A stretch of DNA of 64,000 nucleotides from Actinomycetes bacterium (GCA_023460935.1 JAEWOI010000016.1:54390-118389); one strand, 5' to 3'; numbered from the stretch's first letter, positions 43,107 to 52,265 are shown. A program made the numbers and translations. The notes: generated by a model not told the origin, from the sequence alone.

Positions 43107-43717
43107 CAGTGCCGTCCCTCCTCGCGGGCGCGCAGGATGGCGGCCGGGGTGACGTCGGCAACCGGCAGCCCGCGGCGCTTGGCCACAGCTTCCGGCTCCT
43201 CCAGGCTCTGCAGCGCTGCCACCGTGGCGTGCACCACGTTGATCGCGTTGTCCGAGCCCAGCGACTTCGCCAGCACGTCGTGCACGCCGGCGCACTCCAG
43301 CACCGCGCGGGCCGAACCGCCGGCGATGACACCGGTACCGGGCGAAGCCGGACGCAGCATCACGACACCGGCAGCCTTCTCGCCCTGCACCGGGTGGGGA
43401 ATCGTCCCCTGGATCCGGGGCACGCGGAAGAAGTGCTTCTTGGCCTCCTCGACGCCCTTGGCGATCGCCGCGGGCACCTCCTTGGCCTTGCCGTAGCCGA
43501 CACCCACGGTGCCGTCGCCGTCACCAACCACCACCAGGGCGGTGAAGCTGAACCGGCGACCACCCTGGACGACCTTGGCCACGCGATTGATCGCGACCAC
43601 GCGCTCGAGGTAGTTGCTCTTCTCCTTCTCGGCAGCCGACTCGCGACCACGACGGTCTTCGCGGCCGCGACGCTGCTCCCCACCTGCACCGCCACCGCGG
43701 CGCTGGGTTCCATTCAT
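43106..43717 (-). CDS. rpsE: 30S ribosomal protein S5 (uS5)
   Basis: Small-subunit protein important for decoding accuracy and binding of spectinomycin. The 203 residues have an Arg/Gly/Glu-rich N-terminal extension of about 35 residues (RRGGGAGGEQRRGREDRRGR) absent from E. coli S5. The S5 core is VVQGGRRFSFTALVVVGDGDG, VGYGKAKEVPAAIAKG and PASPGTGVIAGGSARAVLE. No change typical of spectinomycin resistance is evident in the loop. It lies 23 bases after rplR. Confidence 0.97.
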   Translation of the reverse strand: MNGTQRRGGGAGGEQRRGREDRRGRESAAEKEKSNYLERVVAINRVAKVVQGGRRFSFTALVVVGDGDGTVGVGYGKAKEVPAAIAKGVEEAKKHFFRVPRIQGTIPHPVQGEKAAGVVMLRPASPGTGVIAGGSARAVLECAGVHDVLAKSLGSDNAINVVHATVAALQSLEEPEAVAKRRGLPVADVTPAAILRAREEGRH

Positions 43718-43740
43718 CGTTAGCTTGCCCTTTCGATCCG

Positions 43741-44118
43741 TCAGAATCCGAGACCGGCCTCGCGGGCGCTGTCAGCCAGCGCCGCGATCCGTCCGTGGTA
43801 CTTGTTGCCGGCCCGGTCGAAGACGACGTTCTCGACGCCGGCCTGCTTGGCCCGGTCGGCCACCAGCTTGCCCACCGACTTCGCCTTGGCCGACTTGTCG
43901 CCGGCCTCCGCACGCAGCTCGAGCGAGGACGCCGAGGCCAGGGTGACCCCGGTGGTGTCGTCGATCACCTGAGCGGCGATGTGCCGGCTAGAGCGGAACA
44001 CCACCAGCCGCGGCCGGTCCGGGGTGCCCGCGATCTTCTTGCGGCCCCGGGCCTGGCGGCGCAGCCGCGCGGCGGCCTTGTCGGCCATGCCCTTGTTCGT
44101 CGACAGTGAGATAGCCAT
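43741..44118 (-). CDS. rplR: 50S ribosomal protein L18 (uL18)
   Basis: Binds 5S rRNA with L5. The 125 residues carry RPRLVVFRSSRHIAAQVIDD and the C-terminal VVFDRAGNKYHGRIAALADS with AREAGLGF. ATG 44118 overlaps the rplF stop as TGATG; a GTG codon earlier would add one residue. The arrangement rplF-rplR-rpsE is the normal spc order. Confidence 0.97.
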   Translation of the reverse strand: MAISLSTNKGMADKAAARLRRQARGRKKIAGTPDRPRLVVFRSSRHIAAQVIDDTTGVTLASASSLELRAEAGDKSAKAKSVGKLVADRAKQAGVENVVFDRAGNKYHGRIAALADSAREAGLGF

Positions 44119-44660
44119 CACTTGCCAGCCTTTCCAACCTTGCGGCGAACCCGCTCGCCGGCGTAGCGCACGCCCTTGCCCTTGTACGGCTCGGGCTTGC
44201 GGAGCTTGCGGATGTTGGCGGCAACCTCGCCCACAGCCTGCTTGTCGATCCCGTACACGGTGAACTTGGTGTTGCTCTCCACCGAGAAGGTGATGCCCTC
44301 CGGCGCGTTCACCACCACCGGGTGGGAGAACCCGAGGTTGAACTCCAGCTGCTCGGGGCTCTTGAAGATCACCCGGTAGCCGACGCCCACGATCTCGAGC
44401 TTCTTCTCATACCCTGCGGTCACGCCGGTGACCATGTTGGCCACCAGGGTGCGGGTCAGGCCGTGCAGCGAGCGGCTCTCCCGCTCGTCGTTCGGACGGG
44501 TGACCTCCAGCTCACCTGCCTCGTTGCGTGCGATCTTGATGGGCTCGCGGACGGTGTGCTGCAGGGCGCCCTTGGGGCCCTTCACCGACACCGACTGCCC
44601 GTCGAGGGTGACATCTACTCCGGCCGGGATGGCGATCGGGAGCCTGCCAATTCGTGACAT
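44118..44660 (-). CDS. rplF: 50S ribosomal protein L6 (uL6)
   Basis: Large-subunit protein near the factor-binding site. The 180 residues start MSRIGRLPIAIPAGVDVTLD and have SVKGPKGALQHTV; the second domain includes VGVGYRVIFKSPEQLEFNLG and ends RKPEPYKGKGVRYAGERVRR. It begins 18 bases after rpsH and overlaps rplR by 1 base. Confidence 0.97.
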   Translation of the reverse strand: MSRIGRLPIAIPAGVDVTLDGQSVSVKGPKGALQHTVREPIKIARNEAGELEVTRPNDERESRSLHGLTRTLVANMVTGVTAGYEKKLEIVGVGYRVIFKSPEQLEFNLGFSHPVVVNAPEGITFSVESNTKFTVYGIDKQAVGEVAANIRKLRKPEPYKGKGVRYAGERVRRKVGKAGK

Positions 44661-44678
44661 CTGTTCAGCTCCTTCCGC

Positions 44679-45086
44679 TTACCAGACGTAGGCGAGGACT
44701 TCCCCGCCGACGCTACGAGAGTTGGCCTCCTTGTCGGTCAGAAGACCCTGGGAGGTGGAAATGATGGCGATCCCGAGACCGCCCAGCACCTTGGGCAGTG
44801 CGGTCGCCTTCGCGTAGACCCGCAGGCCCGGCTTGGAGATGCGGCGCACCCCGGCGATCGACCGCTCCCGGTTGGAGCCGTACTTCAGGGTGAGCCGCAG
44901 GGTCTTGCCGACCTCGCCGGCCGTCGGCTCGAGCACGTCGAAGCCGGCGATGTAGCCCTGCTTGGTCAGGATCTCGGCGATCCCGACCTTGATCTTGCTG
45001 TGCGGCATGGACGTCGACTCGTGGTACGCCTGGTTGGCGTTCCGCAGCCGGGTCAGCATGTCCGCGATCGGATCGGTCATGGTCAT
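44679..45086 (-). CDS. rpsH: 30S ribosomal protein S8 (uS8)
   Basis: Binds the central domain of 16S rRNA early in assembly, and in E. coli also regulates the spc mRNA. The 135 residues begin MTMTDPIADMLTRLRNANQA and end ISTSQGLLTDKEANSRSVGG plus EVLAYVW, standard for S8. ATG 45086 is taken as start; ATG 45080 two codons later is possible. It lies 80 bases after rpsZ. Confidence 0.97.
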   Translation of the reverse strand: MTMTDPIADMLTRLRNANQAYHESTSMPHSKIKVGIAEILTKQGYIAGFDVLEPTAGEVGKTLRLTLKYGSNRERSIAGVRRISKPGLRVYAKATALPKVLGGLGIAIISTSQGLLTDKEANSRSVGGEVLAYVW

Positions 45087-45166
45087 GACTTGTGATGCCT
45101 CTTTCTCGCCATGGTTTCCGCCTCGCCGGCGGACCTTCAGCGGGTTGGGTTAGATCCCGGTGATGA

Positions 45167-45352
45167 TCACCAGGAGGACTTGATCACGCCGGGCAGTTCA
45201 CCCTTGTGCGCGAGGTCGCGGACGCAGATCCGGCACAGGCCGAACTTGCGGTAGACGGCCTTGGGCCGGCCGCAGCGGTTGCACCGGGTGTAGGCACGGA
45301 CGGCGAACTTCGGCTTGCGGGCCTGCTTCACCTTCAGAGCGGTCTTGGCCAT
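45167..45352 (-). CDS. rpsZ: 30S ribosomal protein S14, zinc type (uS14)
   Basis: Small-subunit protein of the 30S head. The 61-residue form has two CxxC pairs, CNRCG and CRIC, that bind zinc, the type common in actinobacteria, while the longer zinc-free form replaces it under zinc limitation in many species. MAKTALKVKQARKPKFAVRA is the family start. It is 5 bases after rplE. Confidence 0.97.
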   Translation of the reverse strand: MAKTALKVKQARKPKFAVRAYTRCNRCGRPKAVYRKFGLCRICVRDLAHKGELPGVIKSSW

Positions 45353-45357
45353 TCAGT

Positions 45358-45987
45358 TCACCTCTTCTTCTTGCCCGTGAACGCCGGGCCCTTCTTCTTG
45401 ACGACCTTGGCCACCTCGTCGGCCGGGGCCTTGAACGGGAAGCCCAGCGCCTTCAGCAGCGCGCGGCCCTCCTCGTCGTTGGTTGCCGTGGTCACGAAAG
45501 TGATGTCCATGCCGCGCAGCTTGTCGATGCGGTCCTGGTCGATCTCGTGGAACATGACCTGCTCGGTGAGACCGAAGGTGTAGTTGCCCTTGCCGTCGAA
45601 CTGCCGGCCGGAGAGGCCGCGGAAGTCACGGATCCGGGGCAGCGCCAGGCTGAGCAGCCGGTCGGCGAACTCCCACATCCGGTCACCCCGCAGGGTCACG
45701 TGGCAGCCGATCGGCATGCCCTCGCGCAGCTTGAACTGCGCGATCGACTTGCGGGCCTTGGTCACGGTGGGCTTCTGCCCGGTGATCGCGGTGAGGTCGC
45801 GCACTGCTGCGTCGATCACCTTCGAGTCCCTGGCAGCCTCACCGACACCCATGTTCACCACGATCTTCGTCAGGCCGGGGATCCGCATGACGTTGTCGTA
45901 GCCGAACTCGGTGTGCAGGGCTGGCGCGATCTCGGAGCGGTACTTCTCCTTCAGCCGCGGCAGGGTCTTGGTCGCGGTCGCGGCCAT
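45358..45987 (-). CDS. rplE: 50S ribosomal protein L5 (uL5)
   Basis: Binds 5S rRNA and touches the P-site tRNA. The 209 residues contain RIPGLTKIVVNMGVGEA, GQKPTVTKARKSIAQFKLRE and GCHVTLRGDRMWEFADRL, all L5 signatures, plus a C-terminal Lys-rich tail (VVKKKGPAFTGKKKR) that makes it longer than the 179-residue E. coli protein. It shares 1 base with the stop of rplX. Confidence 0.97.
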   Translation of the reverse strand: MAATATKTLPRLKEKYRSEIAPALHTEFGYDNVMRIPGLTKIVVNMGVGEAARDSKVIDAAVRDLTAITGQKPTVTKARKSIAQFKLREGMPIGCHVTLRGDRMWEFADRLLSLALPRIRDFRGLSGRQFDGKGNYTFGLTEQVMFHEIDQDRIDKLRGMDITFVTTATNDEEGRALLKALGFPFKAPADEVAKVVKKKGPAFTGKKKR

Positions 45988-46358
45988 CAGATTTCCTTCC
46001 CGGTCTTGCGGGCGATCCGAACGCTGCGCTGGGCGGTGTACTCGGTGCCGTCCGGGCGGCGCTTGGTCACCTCCTGGCGTTCGTAGCCGACGCGGGTCAC
46101 CACGTCCTTGCCGTCCACCTTGACCACGAGCTGCACGTTGGACGCGTCGATCGGGGCCTCGGTGGTGATGATGCCGGCGGAGTTGTTCTGCCGGGTCTGG
46201 TTGTTCTGGGTCTCGCGCTTGTGCTTCTTGACCAGGTTCACGCCCTGGACGACCACACGGCCGGCCTTGGGGTCGACGGAGATGATCTCGCCGATCCGTC
46301 CCTTGTCCTTGCCCGCGATGACCTGAACCCGGTCACCCTTCTTCACATGCATGCTCAC
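45987..46358 (-). CDS. rplX: 50S ribosomal protein L24 (uL24)
   Basis: Assembly initiator of the large subunit. The 123 residues start with the KOW motif HVKKGDRVQVIAGKDKGRIG and continue VVVQGVNLVKKHKRETQ. It is longer than E. coli L24 (104). GTG 46358 overlaps the rplN stop as GTGA; ATG 46352 two codons later would also work. Confidence 0.96.
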   Translation of the reverse strand: MSMHVKKGDRVQVIAGKDKGRIGEIISVDPKAGRVVVQGVNLVKKHKRETQNNQTRQNNSAGIITTEAPIDASNVQLVVKVDGKDVVTRVGYERQEVTKRRPDGTEYTAQRSVRIARKTGKEI

Positions 46359-46723
46359 AACACCTCCGGCGCGAGCGAGATGATTCGCATGTACTTCTTC
46401 TCGCGCAGCTCACGGCCGACCGGACCGAAGATGCGGGTGCCGCGGGGCTCCCCGTCGTTCTTCAGGATCACGGCGGCGTTCTCGTCGAACTTGATGTAGG
46501 AACCGTCCGGACGACGGGTCTCCTTCACCGTGCGGACGATGACGGCCTTGACCACCTCGCCCTTCTTCACGTTGCCACCGGGGATGGCGTCCTTGACCGT
46601 GGCGACGATCTTGTCGCCGAGGCCGGCGTAGCGACGCTTGGAGCCACCCAGCACGCGGATGCAAAGGAGTTCCTTCGCCCCGGTGTTGTCTGCGACCTTC
46701 AGTCGCGTCTCCTGCTGGATCAT
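46355..46723 (-). CDS. rplN: 50S ribosomal protein L14 (uL14)
   Basis: Large-subunit protein at the subunit interface. ATG 46723 gives the standard 122 residues starting MIQQETRLKVADNTGAKELL. An upstream TTG is too close to the AGGAGA ribosome-binding site to be preferred. SYIKFDENAAVILKNDGEPR and GTRIFGPVGRELREK are also typical. It overlaps rplX by 4 bases. Confidence 0.97.
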   Translation of the reverse strand: MIQQETRLKVADNTGAKELLCIRVLGGSKRRYAGLGDKIVATVKDAIPGGNVKKGEVVKAVIVRTVKETRRPDGSYIKFDENAAVILKNDGEPRGTRIFGPVGRELREKKYMRIISLAPEVL

Positions 46724-46739
46724 CTGCAATCTCTCCTGG

Positions 46740-47018
46740 TCACTTGGCCTTCTCGAGGACCTCGACCACGCGCCACCGCTTGGTGGCCGAGAGGGGCCGA
46801 GTCTCCATCACCCGCACGCGGTCGCCGACGCCGGCCTCGTTGGCCTCGTCGTGCGCCTTCAGCCGCTCGGACTTCGTCATGACCTTGCCGTACAGGGGGT
46901 GCTTCACCCGCTGCTCGACGGCCACGACCACGGTCTTGTCCATCTTGTCGGACACGACGACGCCCTCGCGGACCTTGCGCGCACCGCGCTTGATGTCGTT
47001 ATCGCTCATCTGACTCAC
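46740..47018 (-). CDS. rpsQ: 30S ribosomal protein S17 (uS17)
   Basis: Binds the 5' domain of 16S rRNA. The 92 residues have the family core EGVVVSDKMDKTVVVAVEQR and DRVRVMETRPLSATKRWRVV. GTG 47018 overlaps the rpmC stop (GTGA); ATG 47009 three codons later (MSDNDIKRGARKV) is an equally plausible start. Confidence 0.96.
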   Translation of the reverse strand: MSQMSDNDIKRGARKVREGVVVSDKMDKTVVVAVEQRVKHPLYGKVMTKSERLKAHDEANEAGVGDRVRVMETRPLSATKRWRVVEVLEKAK

Positions 47019-47245
47019 TTGTCCTCATCCGGGTCGGGCACGATGCCGAGGTTGCGCTCCTGGATCACCGTGTAGATACGGGCGATGTCCTTGCGCGCCT
47101 CGCGGAGCCGGCCGTGGGACTCCAGCTGGCCGGTGGCGGCGGCGAACCGCAGCCCGAACAGCTCTTCCTTCAGCTCCACCACCTTGGCGTTGAGCTCTTC
47201 GCGGGACAGCCCGCGCAGCTCGTTGGCCGATGCAGTCTTCGCCAT
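47015..47245 (-). CDS. rpmC: 50S ribosomal protein L29 (uL29)
   Basis: Small helical protein beside the peptide exit tunnel and the trigger factor site. The 76 residues contain ELRGLSREELNAKVVELKEE and GLRFAAATGQLESHGRLREA, with a short acidic tail (PDPDEDK). Its ATG shares one base with the rplP stop and its end overlaps rpsQ by 4 bases. Confidence 0.96.
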   Translation of the reverse strand: MAKTASANELRGLSREELNAKVVELKEELFGLRFAAATGQLESHGRLREARKDIARIYTVIQERNLGIVPDPDEDK

Positions 47246-47664
47246 CAGATGTCACCTGCTTCCCGCTTGATGAAGCGAGCCTTGAACGGCAGCTTGTGGA
47301 TGGCCAGGCGCATGGCCTCGCGGGCCACGTCCTCGCCGACGCCGGACAGCTCGAAGAGCACGCGTCCGGGCTTGATGTTGGCGACCCACCACTCCGGCGA
47401 GCCCTTGCCCGAACCCATCCGGGTCTCGGCGGGCTTCTTGGTCAGCGGACGGTCGGGGTAGACGTTGATCCACACCTTGCCGCCACGCTTGATGTGCCGG
47501 GTCATCGCGATTCGGGCGCTCTCGATCTGACGGTTGGTCAGGTACGAGGACTCGAGGGCCTGGATGCCGTAGTCGCCGAAGGCGAGCTTGGTCGCGCCCT
47601 TGGCAGCACCGGTCCGCTTGGGGTGGTGCTGCTTGCGGTGCTTGAGTCTGCGGGGAATCAACAT
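47245..47664 (-). CDS. rplP: 50S ribosomal protein L16 (uL16)
   Basis: Late assembly protein near the A site. The 139 residues start MLIPRRLKHRKQHHPKRTG and include ESARIAMTRHIKRGGKVWIN and TRMGSGKGSPEWWVANIKPG, standard L16. It is 2 bases after rpsC. Confidence 0.97.
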   Translation of the reverse strand: MLIPRRLKHRKQHHPKRTGAAKGATKLAFGDYGIQALESSYLTNRQIESARIAMTRHIKRGGKVWINVYPDRPLTKKPAETRMGSGKGSPEWWVANIKPGRVLFELSGVGEDVAREAMRLAIHKLPFKARFIKREAGDI

Positions 47665-47666
47665 GG

Positions 47667-48488
47667 TCAGGCTCCTGCGTTGCTCTCGACGGCCTCGGGC
47701 GCGGCAGCACCCTCGGCGACACCTTCGGCGCGACGGCGGCCGCCACGCTCGGGACGATCACCCCGGCTGGCGCCACCATCGCGGCGCGGGCCCCGCGCCG
47801 GACGGCCACGACCGCCACCGGCGGCCTGGCGGGCGGCCTTCTGCGCAGCCCGCTCGGCCCGGTTGCCGGAAACGTCACCCTTGTAGATCCACACCTTCAC
47901 GCCGATCCGGCCGAAGGTGGTGCGGGCCTCGTAGAACCCGTAGTCGATGTCCGCCCGCAGGGTGTGCAGCGGCACGCGACCCTCGCGGTAGAACTCCGAA
48001 CGGCTCATCTCGGCGCCGCCCAGACGACCCGAGCACTGGATCCGGATGCCCAGCGCACCGCCGCGCATCGCGCTCTGCTGCGCCTTGCGCATCGCCCGGC
48101 GGAACGCCACGCGGGCGCCCAGCTGCTCGGCGACGCCCTGGGCGACGAGCTGTGCATCGGTCTCGGGGTTCTTCACCTCGAGGATGTTCAGCTGCACCTG
48201 CTTGCCGGTGAGCTTCTCCAGCTCGGCGCGCACCCGCTCGGCCTCGGCCCCGTTGCGGCCGATGACGATGCCCGGACGCGCCGCGTACAGGAAGATCGTC
48301 ACCCGCTCGCTGCGGCGCTCGATCTCCACGCTGGAGATGCCGGCCCGCTCGAGGGTCTTGGCGAGGTAGCGACGGATCTTGACGTCCTCCGCCACCAGGT
48401 CGGAGTAGTTCTTGTCCGCGTACCAGCGGGTCTTGTGGTCAGTGGTGATCCCGAGGCGGAAGCCATGGGGGTTGATCTTCTGGCCCAT
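47667..48488 (-). CDS. rpsC: 30S ribosomal protein S3 (uS3)
   Basis: Head-domain protein with helicase activity toward mRNA. The 273 residues start MGQKINPHGFRLGITTDHKT. The KH domain includes RPGIVIGRNGAEAERVRAEL, and the S3 C-terminal domain ends near GVKVWIYKGDVSG. A C-terminal Ala/Arg/Gly-rich extension of about 60 residues follows, as in other actinobacteria. It is 2 bases after rplV. Confidence 0.97.
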   Translation of the reverse strand: MGQKINPHGFRLGITTDHKTRWYADKNYSDLVAEDVKIRRYLAKTLERAGISSVEIERRSERVTIFLYAARPGIVIGRNGAEAERVRAELEKLTGKQVQLNILEVKNPETDAQLVAQGVAEQLGARVAFRRAMRKAQQSAMRGGALGIRIQCSGRLGGAEMSRSEFYREGRVPLHTLRADIDYGFYEARTTFGRIGVKVWIYKGDVSGNRAERAAQKAARQAAGGGRGRPARGPRRDGGASRGDRPERGGRRRAEGVAEGAAAPEAVESNAGA

Positions 48489-48490
48489 GC

Positions 48491-48889
48491 TCAGGCTCCC
48501 TTCTCGCTCTTGGGTTCGACGACGACGGTGATGTGGCTGGCGCGCTTCAGGATCCGGCTGGCCGAACCCTTCGCCCGCGGCCGGATGCGACGCAGGGTCA
48601 TGCCCTCGTCGACGAAGGCCTTGGAGACGTACAGGTCGTCCGCGCGGAGGCCCTCGGTGGTCTCGGCGTTGGCGGTCGCGCTGGCGACCACCTTGTAGAC
48701 CGGCTCGGAGGCCGCCTGCGGGGCGAACTTGAGCACGTCGAGGGCATCGGTGACGGGCAGGCCGCGGACCAGGTCCACAACCCGACGCACCTTCATCGGG
48801 CTCATCCGGACGTGACGCGCAATCGCGTACGAGCCAGGCCGATCCCCGAGCAGGGCTGCGCGACGGCTGGGTCGCTCTTTGTTGCTCAT
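48491..48889 (-). CDS. rplV: 50S ribosomal protein L22 (uL22)
   Basis: Lines the exit tunnel; its loop is a site of macrolide resistance changes. The 132 residues include RHVRMSPMKVRRVVDLVRGL and the loop RRIRPRAKGSASRILKRASH with no obvious deletion or insertion. It has a short N-terminal extension (MSNKERPSRRAALLGDRPGS). It is 28 bases after rpsS. Confidence 0.97.
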   Translation of the reverse strand: MSNKERPSRRAALLGDRPGSYAIARHVRMSPMKVRRVVDLVRGLPVTDALDVLKFAPQAASEPVYKVVASATANAETTEGLRADDLYVSKAFVDEGMTLRRIRPRAKGSASRILKRASHITVVVEPKSEKGA

Positions 48890-48917
48890 GTGTGAATCAG
48901 TTCCTCTTCTCGCCCAC

Positions 48918-49199
48918 TCAGCGGCGGCGCGACTTCTTGTCTTCCTTGATGTGCCCGCGGTAGGTGCGGGTCGGGGCGAACTCGCCCAGCTTGTGGCCGA
49001 TCATCGACTCGGTCACGAACACCGGCACGTGCTTGCGGCCGTCGTGCACGGCGATCGTGTGCCCGATCATGTCGGGGGTGATCATCGAGCGCCTGGACCA
49101 GGTCTTGATGACCTGCTTGGTGCCCTTCTCGTTCTGGGTGTCCACCTTCTTGACCAGATGGTCGTCGACGAAGGGGCCCTTCTTGAGGCTGCGTGGCAT
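48918..49199 (-). CDS. rpsS: 30S ribosomal protein S19 (uS19)
   Basis: Head protein that binds 16S rRNA with S13. The 93 residues read MPRSLKKGPFVDDHLVKKVD, then TWSRRSMITPDMIGHTIAVH and GHKLGEFAPTRTYRGHIKED, invariant S19 features. It is 21 bases after rplB. Confidence 0.97.
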   Translation of the reverse strand: MPRSLKKGPFVDDHLVKKVDTQNEKGTKQVIKTWSRRSMITPDMIGHTIAVHDGRKHVPVFVTESMIGHKLGEFAPTRTYRGHIKEDKKSRRR

Positions 49200-49220
49200 C
49201 TGTTTACCTCACCTGTCCAA

Positions 49221-50057
<837 letters not shown>

Positions 50058-50079
50058 GAGTTCGTTTTCCTATCTCGGC

Positions 50080-50388
50080 TCAGGCCAGGGGCCCGGAGAA
50101 GATGTCGATGCGCTGGCCCTCGGCGACGCTCACCACGGCCCGCTTGGTGTCGGGGCGCTTGCCCCAGCCGCCACGGGTGCGCCGGCGCTTGCCCTGCCGG
50201 TTGCTGGTGTTGACGCCGGTGACCTTCACGCCGAACACGGTCTCGACCGCGATCTTGATCTCGGTCTTGTTCGCGTCCGGGGAGACCAGGAACGTGTACT
50301 TGTTCTCGTCCAGCAGGCCGTAGCTCTTCTCGCTGACCACGGGGGCCAGCAGGATGTCGCGGTGGTCGCGGATCTTCAGCTCGCTCAC
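50080..50388 (-). CDS. rplW: 50S ribosomal protein L23 (uL23)
   Basis: Exit-tunnel protein that docks trigger factor and signal recognition particle. GTG 50388 overlaps the rplD stop as GTGA and gives 102 residues (SELKIRDHRDILLAPVVSEK). FLVSPDANKTEIKIAVETVF and the basic loop GKRRRTRGGWGKRPDTKRAV are typical. The longer open frame lies within rplD. Confidence 0.96.
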   Translation of the reverse strand: MSELKIRDHRDILLAPVVSEKSYGLLDENKYTFLVSPDANKTEIKIAVETVFGVKVTGVNTSNRQGKRRRTRGGWGKRPDTKRAVVSVAEGQRIDIFSGPLA

Positions 50389-51059
50389 TTGGCGGCCTCC
50401 TTCGACTCGGTCTCGGTCACGACGGTGACGTCGCCCTTGACGGGGCCGGCGACGAAGGTCGCCAGCGCTGCGGTGGTGAACACCACGTCGTCGCTGACCA
50501 GCACGTCGTAGGCGTTGAGCTGGTCGACCGCGATCGCGTGCACGGTGGGCACGTTGCGCAGGCTCAGCCAGGCCACGTCCTCGTCCCGGTCGAGCACGAC
50601 CAGCAGCTTGGCGCCGCCGATCTCTGCGAGCGCGGCGAGGGCAGCCTTGGTGGACGGGGTGGCGTCGGTGACGATGCTCTCCACGACGTGGATGCGGCCG
50701 TCCCGCGCCCGGTCGGACAACGCACCGCGCAGGGCGGCGGCGATCATCTTCTTGGGCGTGCGCTGGGCGTAGCTGCGCGGCTGCGGGCCGTGCACGACGC
50801 CGCCGCCGGTCCACTGCGGGGCGCGGCGCGAGCCCTGGCGGGCGCGGCCGGTGCCCTTCTGGCGCCACGGCTTGGCGCCGCCGCCGGAAACCTCACCCCG
50901 GGTCTTGGTGGAGTGGGTGCCCTGGCGGGCGGCCGCCTGCTGGGCCACCACGACCTGGTGGATCAGCGGCACGTTGGTCTGCACGTCGAAGAGCTCGCCG
51001 GGCAGTTCGGCCTTCGCCGACTTGGTGCCCAGCACGTTCACGGTGCGGGTCTCGCTCAT
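50385..51059 (-). CDS. rplD: 50S ribosomal protein L4 (uL4)
   Basis: Assembly protein whose loop reaches the exit tunnel. The 224 residues carry GGGAKPWRQKGTGRARQGSR and APQWTGGGVVHGPQPRSYAQ, with the loop intact. C-terminal VLVSDDVVFTTAAL is typical. It overlaps rplC and rplW by 4 bases each. Confidence 0.97.
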   Translation of the reverse strand: MSETRTVNVLGTKSAKAELPGELFDVQTNVPLIHQVVVAQQAAARQGTHSTKTRGEVSGGGAKPWRQKGTGRARQGSRRAPQWTGGGVVHGPQPRSYAQRTPKKMIAAALRGALSDRARDGRIHVVESIVTDATPSTKAALAALAEIGGAKLLVVLDRDEDVAWLSLRNVPTVHAIAVDQLNAYDVLVSDDVVFTTAALATFVAGPVKGDVTVVTETESKEAAK

Positions 51060-51712
51060 GCCTGAGCTCCCTTCTTGGCCGCCGTGCGCAGCACGACCAG
51101 GGCGCCCTTGGGGCCGGGCACGGAGCCCTTGACCAGGATCAGCCCGCGCTCGGCGTCGACGGCGTGGATGGTGAGGTTCTGCACGGTCACCTTCTCGACA
51201 CCCATGCGGCCGGCCATCCGGGTGCCCTTGAAGACGTGGCCCGGGGTGGCGCAGGCGCCGATGGAGCCCGGCGAACGGTGCTTGCGGTGCACGCCGTGGC
51301 TGGCGCGCAGGCCGGCGAAGCCGTGGCGCTTCATGACGCCCGCGGTGCCCTTGCCCTTGGTGACGCCGGTGACGTCGACCACCTCGGCCTCGGTGAACAC
51401 CTCAGCGGTGAGCTCCTGGCCGAGGGTGTAGGTGCTGGCGTCCGCGGTGCGGAGCTCGACGAGGTGCTTGCGCGGGGTGACCCCGGCCTTCTCGAAGTGG
51501 CCGGCGGCCGGCTTGGTGACCTTCTTGGCCTTGACCGCGCCGAACCCGAGCTGGACGGCGGAGTAGCCGTCGACGTCGGGGGTGCGGACCTGGGTGACCA
51601 CGCAGGGGCCGGCCTGGATCACGGTAACCGGGACGACCTTGTTGGCCTCGTCCCAGACCTGGGTCATGCCGAGCTTGGTGCCCAGCAGGCCCTTCACGTT
51701 CTGTTCGCTCAT
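51056..51712 (-). CDS. rplC: 50S ribosomal protein L3 (uL3)
   Basis: Early assembly protein near the peptidyl transferase centre. ATG 51712 gives 218 residues (MSEQNVKGLLGTKLGMTQVW). GTG 51727 overlapping the rpsJ stop would add five residues. Typical parts are KGKGTAGVMKRHGFAGLRAS, HGVHRKHRSPGSIGACATPG and VFKGTRMAGRMGVEKVTVQN. Confidence 0.96.
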   Translation of the reverse strand: MSEQNVKGLLGTKLGMTQVWDEANKVVPVTVIQAGPCVVTQVRTPDVDGYSAVQLGFGAVKAKKVTKPAAGHFEKAGVTPRKHLVELRTADASTYTLGQELTAEVFTEAEVVDVTGVTKGKGTAGVMKRHGFAGLRASHGVHRKHRSPGSIGACATPGHVFKGTRMAGRMGVEKVTVQNLTIHAVDAERGLILVKGSVPGPKGALVVLRTAAKKGAQA

Positions 51713-51723
51713 CTGCTCTGACC

Positions 51724-52035
51724 TCACGGAAGCTTGATCTCGATGTCGACACCGGCCGGAAGGTCGAGCCGCATCAGCGAGTCAACCGTCTTCGGCGTCG
51801 GGTCGAGGATGTCGATGAGCCGCTTGTGGGTGCGCATCTCGAAGTGCTCGCGGCTGTCCTTGTACTTGTGCGGCGAACGGATCACGCAGAACACGTTCTT
51901 CTCGGTGGGCAGGGGCACGGGCCCCGCCACCTTGGCGCCGGTACGGGTCACGGTGTCGACGATCTTCTTCGCCGATGAGTCGATGACCTCGTGGTCGTAG
52001 GCCCGGAGTCGGATCCGGATCTTCTGTCCCGCCAC
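51724..52035 (-). CDS. rpsJ: 30S ribosomal protein S10 (uS10)
   Basis: Head protein and NusE partner in antitermination. The 103 residues start GTG (MAGQKIRIRLRAYDHEVIDS) and include PLPTEKNVFCVIRSPHKYKD and FEMRTHKRLIDILDPTPKTV. AAGGA lies 7 bases upstream of the GTG. First gene of the S10 operon with a long leader of about 200 bases. Confidence 0.97.
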   Translation of the reverse strand: MAGQKIRIRLRAYDHEVIDSSAKKIVDTVTRTGAKVAGPVPLPTEKNVFCVIRSPHKYKDSREHFEMRTHKRLIDILDPTPKTVDSLMRLDLPAGVDIEIKLP

Positions 52036-52094
52036 TGGTTCGTCCTTCTACTCGTCTTCCCCACCGGCTGCATCTACCGATGGAGTACGTCTCT

Positions 52095-52111
52095 CCGACC
52101 CCCGGGGTCGG
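52095..52111 (-). other. Perfect hairpin in the rpsJ leader
   Basis: CCGACCCC-C-GGGGTCGG is a perfect inverted repeat 60 bases before the rpsJ start. It could fold in the S10-operon leader RNA. No U-tract follows, so it may be a processing or attenuation element rather than a terminator. Confidence 0.4.
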
Positions 52112-52236
52112 GCGTGTCGGGCCGGTTCTGGGCCGCGCATGACCGAACTTTGTGGGTCGTGGTAGGGCCCGGCACACGAGCGCCAGACTTGCCGGAGGGC
52201 CGCCTGGGCAGGCGTCCCCGTCGGAGCAACCTGTCG

Positions 52237-52265
52237 ATTCTTTCATGCTGGGCCGATCGATGCAA
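52237..52265 (-). promoter_or_regulatory. Candidate promoter of the S10 operon
   Basis: TTGCAT, 17 bases and AAGAAT on the minus strand, about 200 bases before rpsJ. Each hexamer matches 4 of 6 consensus bases at best. The rest of the 52036-52294 gap holds no gene. Confidence 0.4.
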
